From Paracoccus benzoatiresistens (GTDB lineage: Bacteria > Pseudomonadota > Alphaproteobacteria > Rhodobacterales > Rhodobacteraceae): a DNA stretch of 64,000 nucleotides. Shown piece after piece: positions 31,525 to 40,265 of the stretch. Both the position numbers and the translations under genes were made by a program. The stretch covers positions 62,001 to 126,000 of the forward strand of contig NZ_JAPTYD010000004.1 in NCBI RefSeq assembly GCF_026913015.1, in the 5' to 3' direction. The first letter of the stretch is position 1, and every line of letters starts with the position of its first letter. Below the pieces are notes generated by a model that searched no databases, was not told the origin of the DNA, and worked only from the letters and a program-made list of their open reading frames with translations.

Positions 31525-32388
31525 CTAGCTGGCCTTCTTGCTGGTCGAAGCGCGGGACGGGGCCTTGCGTTTCGGACCCTCGCCGCGCGGCTTGGTCGTG
31601 CGCCGCACGGGCTTGGCAAGGGCCGCGCTTTCGCGCAGGGCGGCCATCAGGTCCACCACCTCCTCGGGCTTGGGCTCCTTGCGGGGCTGGATCTTCCGGC
31701 CCTCGATCTTGGCCTTGACCAATTCGGCCAGCGCCGCCTCGTAGCGGTCGTCGAAGTCGCGGGGGTCGAACTTGCCGCGCTTGGTCTTGATGATGTGTTC
31801 GGCCAGTTCCAGCATCTCGCCCTTGATCTGGATGTCGGGCAGGTCGGCGAAGGCCTCGGCCGGGTCGCGGACCTCATAGTCGAAGTTCAGCGTCGTCCCG
31901 ATCAGGCCTTCGTCATGGGCGCGGATCAGCACCGTGCGGACGCGGCGGAACAGAACCGTCTGCGCCAGCGCCGCGACCTTTCTGGCACGCATCCCTTCGC
32001 GGATCAGCGTGAAGGCCTCGACCGCGCCCTCATCCGCGGGGGCGATGTAATAGGGCTTGTCGAAGTAAAGGTCGTCGATGTCGTCGCAGCCGATGAAGGC
32101 GGTGATGGACAGCGTCTTGTCGCTTTCGGGCACGGCGGACGCGACCTCGTCCGGGTCCAGCACGACATAGTCGCCCGGCCCGATCTCGTATCCCTTGACC
32201 TGGTCGTCGCGGTCCACGGGCTTGCCGGTCTCGCTGTCCACGAAGACGCGGCTCAGCCGGTTGCCGGTCTTGCGGTTCAGCGTGTGAAAGGCGATGCGCT
32301 CCGATGTCGAGGCGGCGGTGTAAAGCCCCACGGCACAGCTGACCTCTCCGACCTTCAGGAATCCCTTCCAGCTTGCCCTGGGTGCCAT
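31525..32388 (-). CDS. ku: Ku protein (copy 2), paired with ligD
   Basis: A 287-residue second Ku, clearly different from copy 1 (opening MAPRASWKGFLKVGEVSCAV). Its C-terminus holds a basic tail (KPVRRTTKPRGEGPKRKAP), longer than in copy 1. The ATG at 32388 has a GGAGG site; an in-frame extension upstream lies in the promoter and is rejected. The gene is upstream of ligD in one operon under an EcfG-like promoter. In rhizobia several Ku copies form homo- or heterodimers; whether the two here pair is unknown. Confidence 0.93.
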   Translation of the reverse strand: MAPRASWKGFLKVGEVSCAVGLYTAASTSERIAFHTLNRKTGNRLSRVFVDSETGKPVDRDDQVKGYEIGPGDYVVLDPDEVASAVPESDKTLSITAFIGCDDIDDLYFDKPYYIAPADEGAVEAFTLIREGMRARKVAALAQTVLFRRVRTVLIRAHDEGLIGTTLNFDYEVRDPAEAFADLPDIQIKGEMLELAEHIIKTKRGKFDPRDFDDRYEAALAELVKAKIEGRKIQPRKEPKPEEVVDLMAALRESAALAKPVRRTTKPRGEGPKRKAPSRASTSKKAS

Positions 32389-32415
32389 CGCCGCCTCCGC
32401 TGTTCGCTTGAATTG

Positions 32416-32440
32416 AACGGCTTGGAACGGGCCGGGTTCC
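32416..32440 (-). promoter_or_regulatory. EcfG-type promoter of ku2-ligD
   Basis: Read on the minus strand: GGAAC (32440-32436), a 16-base spacer and CGTT (32419-32416), the exact consensus, 28 bases before the ku2 ATG. Confidence 0.7.
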
Positions 32441-32461
32441 AGCGACGCGCGCTGCGTCCCG

Positions 32462-34744
32462 CTATTCCGCCGCCATGGAGCCACGCGCGATTTCCTGCGC
32501 CAGGGGCCACTCGACCGAGCGCATCCCGCCCGACGGATCATGGCCCAGAAGGCCGTTCGGGCACAGCCGGTCGTCGTCCCATCCAAGGTGGTTGGCGATC
32601 GGGTAAAGGCATATCCCCTCGACCCGGACGCCGCGCTGCTGGGCACGGGCGACCTCGTCGCGGATATAGGCGAACCACGATGCGCGGCGCGCGCCCTCGG
32701 TCCCCGTCTCGGCGATCACCAGCGGGCGGTCATAGCGCGCCGCCACCTCGACCAGCAGGTCGGACAGCGGGCGATAGAAGGAGTGATCCATGTCGATGGG
32801 CGGGCCGCCGTGGATCCACTGGTTGTTCCAGTAATAGTTGACCCCGACGATATCCAGAAAGGACGGATCGCCGCCCAGTTGCGGCCACAGCCGCCCCGAC
32901 AGCAGGTCGAACGCCTGGAACTGCGCGTCATGCCAACCATGTGCCTCCCACAGGGGGCGGCCGTTGTGGGGGTCGTGGTGGATCGCCAGCAGCGGTTCCG
33001 CATGGACGAAGCGGGCGCGCGGATCGACGGCGCGCAGTTCCTGCATCGCCGCGATCGAGGCGCGGGCCAGCTGGCATTTCAGCTCGAACCCGCGATGCGC
33101 GGCAAAGGGGTTGAGATATTGCGCGTCCCCGCCCGCCCAGGCAAGGAAGCTGATCTCGTTGACCGGGCACCAGAAGGGCACGGCATCGGTCAGTTCGCGG
33201 TGATGCAGCGCCACCGCCCGGGCGAAACGGACGAAGCGGTCGACAAAGGTGGCACTCCAGATGTCCAGGTCGTCGGGCCAGCCGTAATGCATCAGGTCCC
33301 AGACGAGCTGCGTGCCGGTGTCGCGGGCTGCCTGCATCATCGGCGTCAGGCTGGAGAAATCATAGCGCCCGGGCGCGCGCTCGATCAGGTGCCAGCGTGC
33401 GCCGTCGCGGCAGGCGCGGATGCCAAGGCCCGCCAGTTGCCGGTAATCCTGCGCGGCGTGGGCGTCATGGCCCACGGCCTCGATCAGATCAAGGCGGCGA
33501 CCGCTTCGCAGCCGGTGGGTCGATGCCTCCCACCCGCCCAGGACGAAGCTGTCGAAGGTGTCGTACGGGGGTGCTGCGGGGCGTTCGGCCAGCACCCGGT
33601 CGAACAGCGCCCGCCATTGCGGCACCACGACCCGGGCGGAATAGGCCGCATGGACATGGCCCTTCAGCGCGGCGCCAAGGCGCGCGCGCAGGGGCGCATC
33701 GGCCAGCAGGCGCAGCATGGCATCGGCCACGGCGGCGGGGTCCTCGTGGGGGACGAAGATCCCGCTGATCCCGTCCCGGATCTGCTCGACCGATCCGTTG
33801 TCGGCGGTGGCGATGACCGGCAGGCCCGCCGCGCCCGCCTCGGCGATGACATGCGGCATCCCCTCGCCGCGCGACAGCCAACAGAAGATGTCCATGGCCG
33901 CCAACAAATCCGGCACGTCCTTGCGATCGCCCGTGAAGATCATGCGGTGGCCAAGGGGCTCGGCCATGTGGCGCAGTTCGTGTTCGTATTCCGGCATGAA
34001 GGCGTCGGGACCGCCCACGATCACGAAGCGCGCGTTTGGGGCGGCGTCAGCGATGCGCAGGGCTGCGGCGATGAAATCCTCGACCCGCTTCTTGCGGTCC
34101 AGCCGCCCTACCCAGCCGATCAGCACCTCATCCGGCGCGATGCCCAAGGCTGCGCGCATGTCGTCGCGCCGTTCGGGGCGGAATTCCTCCAGATCGACCA
34201 TCGAGGGAATTTCAAGCGCATCGCCGGGCCTGTCAGGCATCCTTGAGGCCGCCGCCGCGCGGATGCTGTCGCAGACCCCGACATAGCGGGTGGTGAAGTG
34301 CTTGGGCCCCGACAGGGCCTCGCGGACCAGTCCGCCATGTTCGATCAGCGGCGGGCGCAGCGCCATGCGCTCCAGCGCGGGATAGATGTCGGCCACGTCC
34401 TGGCAGGACACGACCACATCGGCCCCGGCCAGCTTGCGGCGCAGATAGTCGACGGTTTCCTCGAACCCCAGGCCATAAGCGGTGGTGTCCACATGCACGC
34501 CCAGGTCGGCCAGCTGTTCATGGGTCTGGTGGGGCATCCCCTCCTTGTGGAAGCAGGGGATGACGGTGATGCGATAGCGGTCGCGCGGCAGGTTGCGGGC
34601 CAGCAGGCGGATTTCCGTTTCCTCACCGCCCACGACCAGCCAGGCCATGACAAAGGTGATGCGGATCAGCGAATGATCCGGGTTCGGCAGCGGGAAGGCG
34701 TCGGGGGGAACGATCCCCCAGGCCGTATTATCGTCTGCGTTCAT
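32462..34744 (-). CDS. Fusion of GT4 glycosyltransferase and glycoside hydrolase-like domain
   Basis: A 760-residue two-domain protein. Residues 1 to about 395 are a GT-B, GT4-like glycosyltransferase (GWVGRLDRKKRVEDFI, SRGEGMPHVIAEAGAAGLPVIA). From about 410 a TIM-barrel glycoside hydrolase-like domain follows, with FWCPVNEIS (E530, likely acid/base) and VIAETGTEG (E679, likely nucleophile), the two-glutamate pattern of GH1-like retaining enzymes. No signal peptide is seen, so it is cytoplasmic. It is the last gene of the glycan operon and overlaps the oxidoreductase stop (ATGA). One domain may build and the other trim a glycan; the sugar is unknown. Confidence 0.8.
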   Translation of the reverse strand: MNADDNTAWGIVPPDAFPLPNPDHSLIRITFVMAWLVVGGEETEIRLLARNLPRDRYRITVIPCFHKEGMPHQTHEQLADLGVHVDTTAYGLGFEETVDYLRRKLAGADVVVSCQDVADIYPALERMALRPPLIEHGGLVREALSGPKHFTTRYVGVCDSIRAAAASRMPDRPGDALEIPSMVDLEEFRPERRDDMRAALGIAPDEVLIGWVGRLDRKKRVEDFIAAALRIADAAPNARFVIVGGPDAFMPEYEHELRHMAEPLGHRMIFTGDRKDVPDLLAAMDIFCWLSRGEGMPHVIAEAGAAGLPVIATADNGSVEQIRDGISGIFVPHEDPAAVADAMLRLLADAPLRARLGAALKGHVHAAYSARVVVPQWRALFDRVLAERPAAPPYDTFDSFVLGGWEASTHRLRSGRRLDLIEAVGHDAHAAQDYRQLAGLGIRACRDGARWHLIERAPGRYDFSSLTPMMQAARDTGTQLVWDLMHYGWPDDLDIWSATFVDRFVRFARAVALHHRELTDAVPFWCPVNEISFLAWAGGDAQYLNPFAAHRGFELKCQLARASIAAMQELRAVDPRARFVHAEPLLAIHHDPHNGRPLWEAHGWHDAQFQAFDLLSGRLWPQLGGDPSFLDIVGVNYYWNNQWIHGGPPIDMDHSFYRPLSDLLVEVAARYDRPLVIAETGTEGARRASWFAYIRDEVARAQQRGVRVEGICLYPIANHLGWDDDRLCPNGLLGHDPSGGMRSVEWPLAQEIARGSMAAE

Positions 34745-35841
34745 GGGGCCTCGAACACGATCTGCAGGAAATCGGGGCGTTCCGCGACCAGGCGGCGCAG
34801 GAAGTCCGGCGCCTGGTCGTAAGGCACGACATGGGTGATCATGTGTTGCCGGATCAGGTCGCCTTCGGCGGCCAGCAGCCGCAGCGTTTCCTGCGCCAGC
34901 CGCCGCTGGTCCCAGGCATGGGCCAGTTGCCGCGGCATCCGGTTGATCTGCGCGCAGCGGATCGCAAGGCCGTTGTGGTGGAACTCCTCTCCCAGCCTCG
35001 TGCCGTCCATGCCGCCCTGGTAGAAGGCAAGGTCGATCACCGTCCCTTGGGGCCGCAGCGCCTGGAGGCTGCGGTTGAGGCTGTCGGACCGCGCGCGGGT
35101 CTGGAAGACATATTCGGCCCCGCGCCCGCCGGCCTTGTGGTGCCAGGCGGATTTCGCGTAGCGGACGGCCTCGTCCTCGGCCATGGCAAGGAAGCCCATC
35201 TTTCGGGCGATGTCCTGCCGGAAGGGCGAGGGATCGACGACCACGATCTCGGACGCGCCGCCCTGACGCGCGAACAGCGCGCAGAACAGCCCCACCGTGC
35301 CGCCGCCCCAGACCAGGACCGGGCGTCCTTCGACCCCCGCGCCCAGGAAGGGAACCGCCGCGCCGAACTGGTCGGCATCGGCGTGCAGGATGCCGTTGGC
35401 GGCGATCGGCCCCATCTGCGCCACGAAGATGCCGAGGATCGGGTCCATGCCTTGGGGCAGCTTCAGCAGCAGGTCATGGGCCGGGTTCGCGGTATGGCCG
35501 GTCTTGTGGCCGAAGGTGGTGGCCAGCACGTCGCCATCGGCAAAGCCGGGCGCGCGGGCGTCGATGACGCGGGCGGTCTCCATGTAGCCCAGGAAGTTGA
35601 CGGGGAAACGGGCGGACGGCTCTCCGGGGATAAAGAGGCCCTGCCAGTCGTCCCAGCGGCTGTGCAGATATGGGTTGGAGCCCTTGAGAAAGGTCAGCTC
35701 GGTCCCCGCCGACAGGCCGGTATAGAGCAGGTCCAGCCGCACATGACCGTCGCCTGCCGGGCCTTCGTCATAGCCGAAGAAGTAGGGCTCGCCCGGACGC
35801 TCGATGCCAAGCGAGCGGATGCGGCGATGCTCATGCGGCAT
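34741..35841 (-). CDS. Medium-chain (zinc-binding type) dehydrogenase, BchC-like
   Basis: A 366-residue MDR-fold oxidoreductase (from ATG at 35841; a GTG at 35850 would add three residues). The NAD site VWGGGTVGLFCALFARQGG is near residue 175. The N-terminal catalytic region (YTGLSAGTELTFLKG) lacks the zinc cysteines, as in the zinc-free sub-branch used in polysaccharide and bacteriochlorophyll pathways. The gene overlaps the upstream glycosyltransferase-Gfo gene by 11 bases. MDR and Gfo/Idh proteins are often joined or paired in surface-sugar clusters, so they probably act on the same sugar. Confidence 0.75.
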   Translation of the reverse strand: MPHEHRRIRSLGIERPGEPYFFGYDEGPAGDGHVRLDLLYTGLSAGTELTFLKGSNPYLHSRWDDWQGLFIPGEPSARFPVNFLGYMETARVIDARAPGFADGDVLATTFGHKTGHTANPAHDLLLKLPQGMDPILGIFVAQMGPIAANGILHADADQFGAAVPFLGAGVEGRPVLVWGGGTVGLFCALFARQGGASEIVVVDPSPFRQDIARKMGFLAMAEDEAVRYAKSAWHHKAGGRGAEYVFQTRARSDSLNRSLQALRPQGTVIDLAFYQGGMDGTRLGEEFHHNGLAIRCAQINRMPRQLAHAWDQRRLAQETLRLLAAEGDLIRQHMITHVVPYDQAPDFLRRLVAERPDFLQIVFEAP

Positions 35842-37921
35842 CGTGGGCACCCGGCGCAGGGGCTTGACGAAAGATGGGCTGCGGGTCAGCCCGCAGCCCC
35901 TCCATCTTCACAAGGGCACCTTCGCGGGCGGATTGTGCAACCGCAAGGGCCACGCGATGCGTCATCAGCGCCTCCCCGTAGGGGCAGCGGATGCGGTTCT
36001 CGTGGCCCTGGACGGCCTCGATGAAATCGCGGTCCTCGCGCCAGACGGGATCGCCCTCGGCATGACGCACGGGGCGTCCCCGGCCCACATCCACCATGAT
36101 GTCGTGGTCGCTGATCTCCAGAGCCATGCCGTCGGCGAAGACATGAAGCCCCACGCGGTGGTTCCAGCGCAGAAGACAGGTGGCCGACAGGTTCGCGATC
36201 GCGCCGCTGGCGAAGCGCAGCGTCGCCGCTGTCGCCGTGGGCACGGTCAGGCCCTGGAAATCCGCGCGGTCGCGGCGGGCGGACATGCCGAAGACCTCGG
36301 TCACGTCGCCGGCAAGAAAGCGGGCCGCGTCGATCACATGGGTCGCCTGTTCGACCACCTGCCCGCCGCTGCGGTCATGGTCCCACCACCATTGCGGGGG
36401 CGGCGTCTGGTCCAGCCAGAAGCCCTGGATCAGGTGCGGGGCATTATGGGCCAGGTGGCCGCGCGCCTCGTCCATGGTGTCGAGATAGCGCCAGTGATAG
36501 CCCACGGCGGTGATCAGGCCGGCTTTCTCGACCTCGGCGCCGATCTCCTCGGCCAGGGCGATGTCCAGCGACAAGGGCTTTTCGACAAAGAAGGGCAGGC
36601 CGCGCGCGATGCAGGCGCGTTCGGGGGCGCCATGGGCAAAGGGGGGCACGCAGATATAGACGGCGTCCAGATCCTCGGCCGCCAGCATGGAGTCGTGATC
36701 GCCATAGGACCGGGCGCCGGTCGCCTCGGCCGCCTGCCGGGCGCGAGCCTCGTCGGGGTCGCAGATGGCGGCGATCTCCACGTCATCCATGGTGCGCAAG
36801 ACGCCGAAATGGCGATGCGCGATGCCGCCCGCGCCGATGAAGCCCAGCCTTGTCTTGGTCATTCCGTCCTCTCCACGCTGCCGCATGACGCGGCGATAAA
36901 TCCGCACGGTATCCGCCGCCATGCGGTCGGCGGTGAAAAGCTTTCTCCAGCGCGCTTGCCCCTTGCGGGCCACGATGGCGCGGGCCGCGCTGTCGGTCAA
37001 CGCCTGCGCCATCGCGTCGGCCAAGGGCCGCGAACGGCGGGGCGGCACCAGCCAGGGATGATCGGGACCCAAGGCCTCGGCCGATCCGGTGACATCGGTG
37101 GCGACGATGGGCAGGCCCATGGACATGGCCTCCAGCAGGACCAGAGGCAGCCCCTCGAAGCCCGAGGGCAGGACCAGCAGGTCGGAGTCAGCCATCAGCG
37201 CGGCCACATCGTCGCGCCGGCCAAGCAAGCGAACCTCACGGGCCAGCCCAAGCCGCGCGACCCAGCGGCGCAGGCAAATGCTGCCGGTCCCCTGCCCCAC
37301 CAGCTCCAGCCGCGCGGCGATCCCCCGGCGGCGCAGGCGCGCAAGCGCCACCAGCAGCGTCCGGTGCAGCTTTTGGGGCGAGAAGCGGCCGACGCACAGG
37401 ATGGTCAGCCTGTCCCCGCCCCCGTGGCGCAGCAGGGGCGCGGCGGTGCCGTTCGGGACCGCATGAACCGGCAGGTGGCAATCCATCGCCGCAAGCGCCG
37501 CGCGCCAGCCATCGGCCGCCGCGCCGGACACGGCAATCACCGCGTCCACGCCCCGGCTGGCATCGGCGTAATGGGCGATCTGGCAGGCATCGGTCAGAAG
37601 CCAGGGCAAGTGTTCCGTGCGGATCACCGCCCGCCCTGCCCTGACGGCTGCGGCGACCAGCCCGTGACCTTCCCAGCCGATGCCCGCATGGACATGGACG
37701 ATGCGCGGCCCGCTGGCCGCGACGAAGGCTTGGGCATTCTCGGGCGCAAAGACCTGCGCGGGCAGGCCCATGGCGGCCGCCCGCGCGGCCAGCGCGCGGC
37801 CGGCGGCATGGTCGGGAAAGGCCAGCATCCCCATGCCCGGCGGCAGGGCCCCGGCTAGGGTCAGCATATGCTCGCCCACCCCCGACGGCTCGGGACTGTC
37901 GGTCAGCAAAAGGCAGCGCAT
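35831..37921 (-). CDS. Fusion of GT4 glycosyltransferase and Gfo/Idh/MocA oxidoreductase
   Basis: A 696-residue protein. Residues 1-345 are a GT4 glycosyltransferase (LCVGRFSPQKLHRTLLVAL, GFEGLPLVLLEAMSMGLPIVA). Residues 355-696 are a Gfo/Idh/MocA oxidoreductase (LGFIGAGGIAHRHFG, FFVEKPLSLD with the conserved lysine). The junction is MRQRGEDGMTKTR; an ATG at 36862 with GAGAGGACGGA upstream could still start the second domain alone. So this looks like two genes joined in frame, possibly with both long and short products. The likely role is making and transferring a modified sugar. Confidence 0.82.
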   Translation of the reverse strand: MRCLLLTDSPEPSGVGEHMLTLAGALPPGMGMLAFPDHAAGRALAARAAAMGLPAQVFAPENAQAFVAASGPRIVHVHAGIGWEGHGLVAAAVRAGRAVIRTEHLPWLLTDACQIAHYADASRGVDAVIAVSGAAADGWRAALAAMDCHLPVHAVPNGTAAPLLRHGGGDRLTILCVGRFSPQKLHRTLLVALARLRRRGIAARLELVGQGTGSICLRRWVARLGLAREVRLLGRRDDVAALMADSDLLVLPSGFEGLPLVLLEAMSMGLPIVATDVTGSAEALGPDHPWLVPPRRSRPLADAMAQALTDSAARAIVARKGQARWRKLFTADRMAADTVRIYRRVMRQRGEDGMTKTRLGFIGAGGIAHRHFGVLRTMDDVEIAAICDPDEARARQAAEATGARSYGDHDSMLAAEDLDAVYICVPPFAHGAPERACIARGLPFFVEKPLSLDIALAEEIGAEVEKAGLITAVGYHWRYLDTMDEARGHLAHNAPHLIQGFWLDQTPPPQWWWDHDRSGGQVVEQATHVIDAARFLAGDVTEVFGMSARRDRADFQGLTVPTATAATLRFASGAIANLSATCLLRWNHRVGLHVFADGMALEISDHDIMVDVGRGRPVRHAEGDPVWREDRDFIEAVQGHENRIRCPYGEALMTHRVALAVAQSAREGALVKMEGLRADPQPIFRQAPAPGAHDAA

Positions 37922-37928
37922 CAGACGC

Positions 37929-40265
37929 TCACGCTAGGGGGACCATCGCATCCGCGGCGGGCTGCTGGGCCGTCAGGCGCCGGTGGATCGCCAGCGCCTG
38001 GCCCACCACCTGATCCATGTTGTAGTAGCGATAGCTGCCAAGCCGCCCCGCGAAGATCACGCCCGGTTCCGCCGCCGCCAGCGCGTCATAGCGACGGAAC
38101 AGCGCCTGGTTTTCGGGCCGGGGGATCGGGTAGTAGGGATCCCCCTCGGCCGAGGGGTATTCGTAGCTGATCGAGGTTTTGGCGTGCTGCTGCCCGGTCA
38201 GGTGCTTGTATTCCGTGATCCGGGTATGGGGCACGTCCTCGGCCGGGTAGTTGACGACGCCGACGGGCTGGAACTGCGGCTGGTCCAGCGTCTCGTGCCG
38301 GAAGCGCAGGCTGCGATAGGGCAGCGTGCCGAAGCGGTGATCGAAATAGGCGTCGATCGGGCCGGTATAGACCACCAGCCTGCCCTTGTCGGCGGGTTCC
38401 AGGTCGTGGAAGTCGGTGCCAAGCGCAAGCTCGATCCTGGGATGGTCCAGCATCCGTTCGAACATCCGGGTGAAGCCCTCGCGCGGCATGGCCTGGTGCT
38501 TGTCGGTGAAATAACGGTCGTCGGTATTGGTCCGCGTCGGCACCCGCGCCGTCACCGACTTGTCCAGCTGCGACGGGTCCAGCCCCCATTGCTTGCGGGT
38601 ATAGCCCTGGAAGAAGGTTTCATAGAGTTCCGTGCCGATGGCGTTCACCACCACGTCGCGCGAGGTGCGGATGTCGCGCACGGGCTGCGCCTGCCGGGCC
38701 AGGAAGGCCTCGGCCTCGGCCTCGGACTGCATGTCCAGCCCGTAAAGGGCGTTCAGCGTCGTGCGGTTGATCGGCATGGGCAGGGACTTGTCGCCCACCC
38801 GCGCAAGCACGCGATGCTCGTAGGGGCGCCATTCGGTGAAGCGGCCCAGCCAGTTGAACACGTCGTCGCTGTTTGTGTGGAAGATGTGCGGCCCGTATCG
38901 GTGGATCAGGATTCCCGCATCGTCCAGGCAGTCGAAGGCATTGCCCGCCACATGGGGCCGCCGGTCCACCAGCAGCACGCGCTTGCCCGAAACCTCGGCG
39001 AATTGCCGCGCCAGCACGGATCCCGCGAAGCCTGCCCCGCAGATCGTCACGTCGTGCTTCTTCGCGCCGCGCAGCACCGGGGGCGTCGGCAGCTTCACGA
39101 CCGAGGCGGAGACCGGATGCTTGCCCAAGGCCCGGTCCAGATGGGCCTGCATCCGCTTGAAGGTCCTGTCCCAGCTGAGATCGGCCAGCACCCGGTCAGC
39201 CGCATCTCGCCATGCCTCGGGACGGCCACGCTGCGCCAGCGCCTCTTCGCAGGCGCGCAGGAAGGCTGCGGCACCGTCGGCGATCCGCACGGCCGCCACC
39301 TCGCCGTAATGGCGCACCACGTCGCGCACGGGCGTGGACACCACCTGAACGCCGCCCGCCAGATATTCGGGCGTCTTGGTGGGGGATATGAAGCGCGTCG
39401 CCTCGTTCATCGCGAAGGGCATCAGCGCCACGTCCCACCCCGACAGATAGGCGGGCAGCTGGTTATAGCCCCTTTGGCCCAGCCAGTGGATATTGGGCGC
39501 GCGCGGCAGATCCTCGGGGCCGATCTTGGCCAACGGGCCGATCATCACGATCGACCATTCGGGATGCGCCTGCGCCAGGGCCGCGACCAGTTCCAGGTCC
39601 AGCCGTTCGTCGATCACGCCGTAATAGCCAAGTCGGGGACCGGGCAGCCCCGCCTGATCCTCCGGTTCCGCCAGCCCCTTGCGCGCGCGCGCGAAATGAG
39701 CCGTATCGACGCATGAGGGGAAGGGATGGATGTTGCCGTGCCGGCTGGCCTTCGCTTCGTAGATCGAATGGCCGCCGGTGAAGACCACATCCGCCGCCTT
39801 CATCAGCGCGGCTTCGTTCGCGGCCAGTTCGGGGGGCGCAAAGCGGAAGGCCGACAGCTCGTCCATGCAGTCATAGACCACGGCGCCCGCCTCGACATGG
39901 GCGGCAATGGGCCACATCATCGGCGTATAGAACCACAGGACGGGCCGGCGGATGCCCGCAAGCCCCATCATCTGGTCCAGAAGCCGCGACAGCGCGCGGG
40001 CCTGATCCTCGGGCGACCAGCGGGCGGGGATGCGGGGGCGGACCGACTGGACCGTCGTGCCCTCGAAGGCGTGGAACTCCAGATAGGGCAGGTGATGGTC
40101 GGTGGGGATGGCCTCTTCCCAGAAGAACAGGCGGTAGTCGCCGGCAAAGCGGGACATCAGGTGCTGCGGGCGCTGCAGCACGAAATCCCAGCGGAGATGC
40201 GAAAAGCAGATCAGCGCAGGCCGGATTGCAAGCGCAAGGGGGGTCAGGGTCTTGGCATCGTTCAT
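37929..40265 (-). CDS. Fusion of glycosyltransferase and UDP-galactopyranose mutase
   Basis: A 778-residue protein. Residues 1 to about 385 are a GT-B glycosyltransferase-like domain (LICFSHLRWDFVLQRPQHLM opening, PTKTPEYLAGGVQVVSTP). From about 403 a complete UDP-galactopyranose mutase follows (TICGAGFAGSVLARQF FAD site, RPHVAGNAFD, RYGPHIFHTNSD, YYPIPRPENQALF, FAGRLGSYRYYNMDQVV). The mutase turns UDP-Galp into UDP-Galf. The ATG at 40265 overlaps the upstream stop (ATGA); residues further upstream are not conserved-looking. The fusion would couple Galf supply to transfer. Confidence 0.87.
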   Translation of the reverse strand: MNDAKTLTPLALAIRPALICFSHLRWDFVLQRPQHLMSRFAGDYRLFFWEEAIPTDHHLPYLEFHAFEGTTVQSVRPRIPARWSPEDQARALSRLLDQMMGLAGIRRPVLWFYTPMMWPIAAHVEAGAVVYDCMDELSAFRFAPPELAANEAALMKAADVVFTGGHSIYEAKASRHGNIHPFPSCVDTAHFARARKGLAEPEDQAGLPGPRLGYYGVIDERLDLELVAALAQAHPEWSIVMIGPLAKIGPEDLPRAPNIHWLGQRGYNQLPAYLSGWDVALMPFAMNEATRFISPTKTPEYLAGGVQVVSTPVRDVVRHYGEVAAVRIADGAAAFLRACEEALAQRGRPEAWRDAADRVLADLSWDRTFKRMQAHLDRALGKHPVSASVVKLPTPPVLRGAKKHDVTICGAGFAGSVLARQFAEVSGKRVLLVDRRPHVAGNAFDCLDDAGILIHRYGPHIFHTNSDDVFNWLGRFTEWRPYEHRVLARVGDKSLPMPINRTTLNALYGLDMQSEAEAEAFLARQAQPVRDIRTSRDVVVNAIGTELYETFFQGYTRKQWGLDPSQLDKSVTARVPTRTNTDDRYFTDKHQAMPREGFTRMFERMLDHPRIELALGTDFHDLEPADKGRLVVYTGPIDAYFDHRFGTLPYRSLRFRHETLDQPQFQPVGVVNYPAEDVPHTRITEYKHLTGQQHAKTSISYEYPSAEGDPYYPIPRPENQALFRRYDALAAAEPGVIFAGRLGSYRYYNMDQVVGQALAIHRRLTAQQPAADAMVPLA

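Noticed and set aside
35804..37858. Long plus-strand frame opposite the GT4-Gfo fusion
   Set aside because: Shadow of the fusion gene; His/Gln/Arg-rich and without family features.
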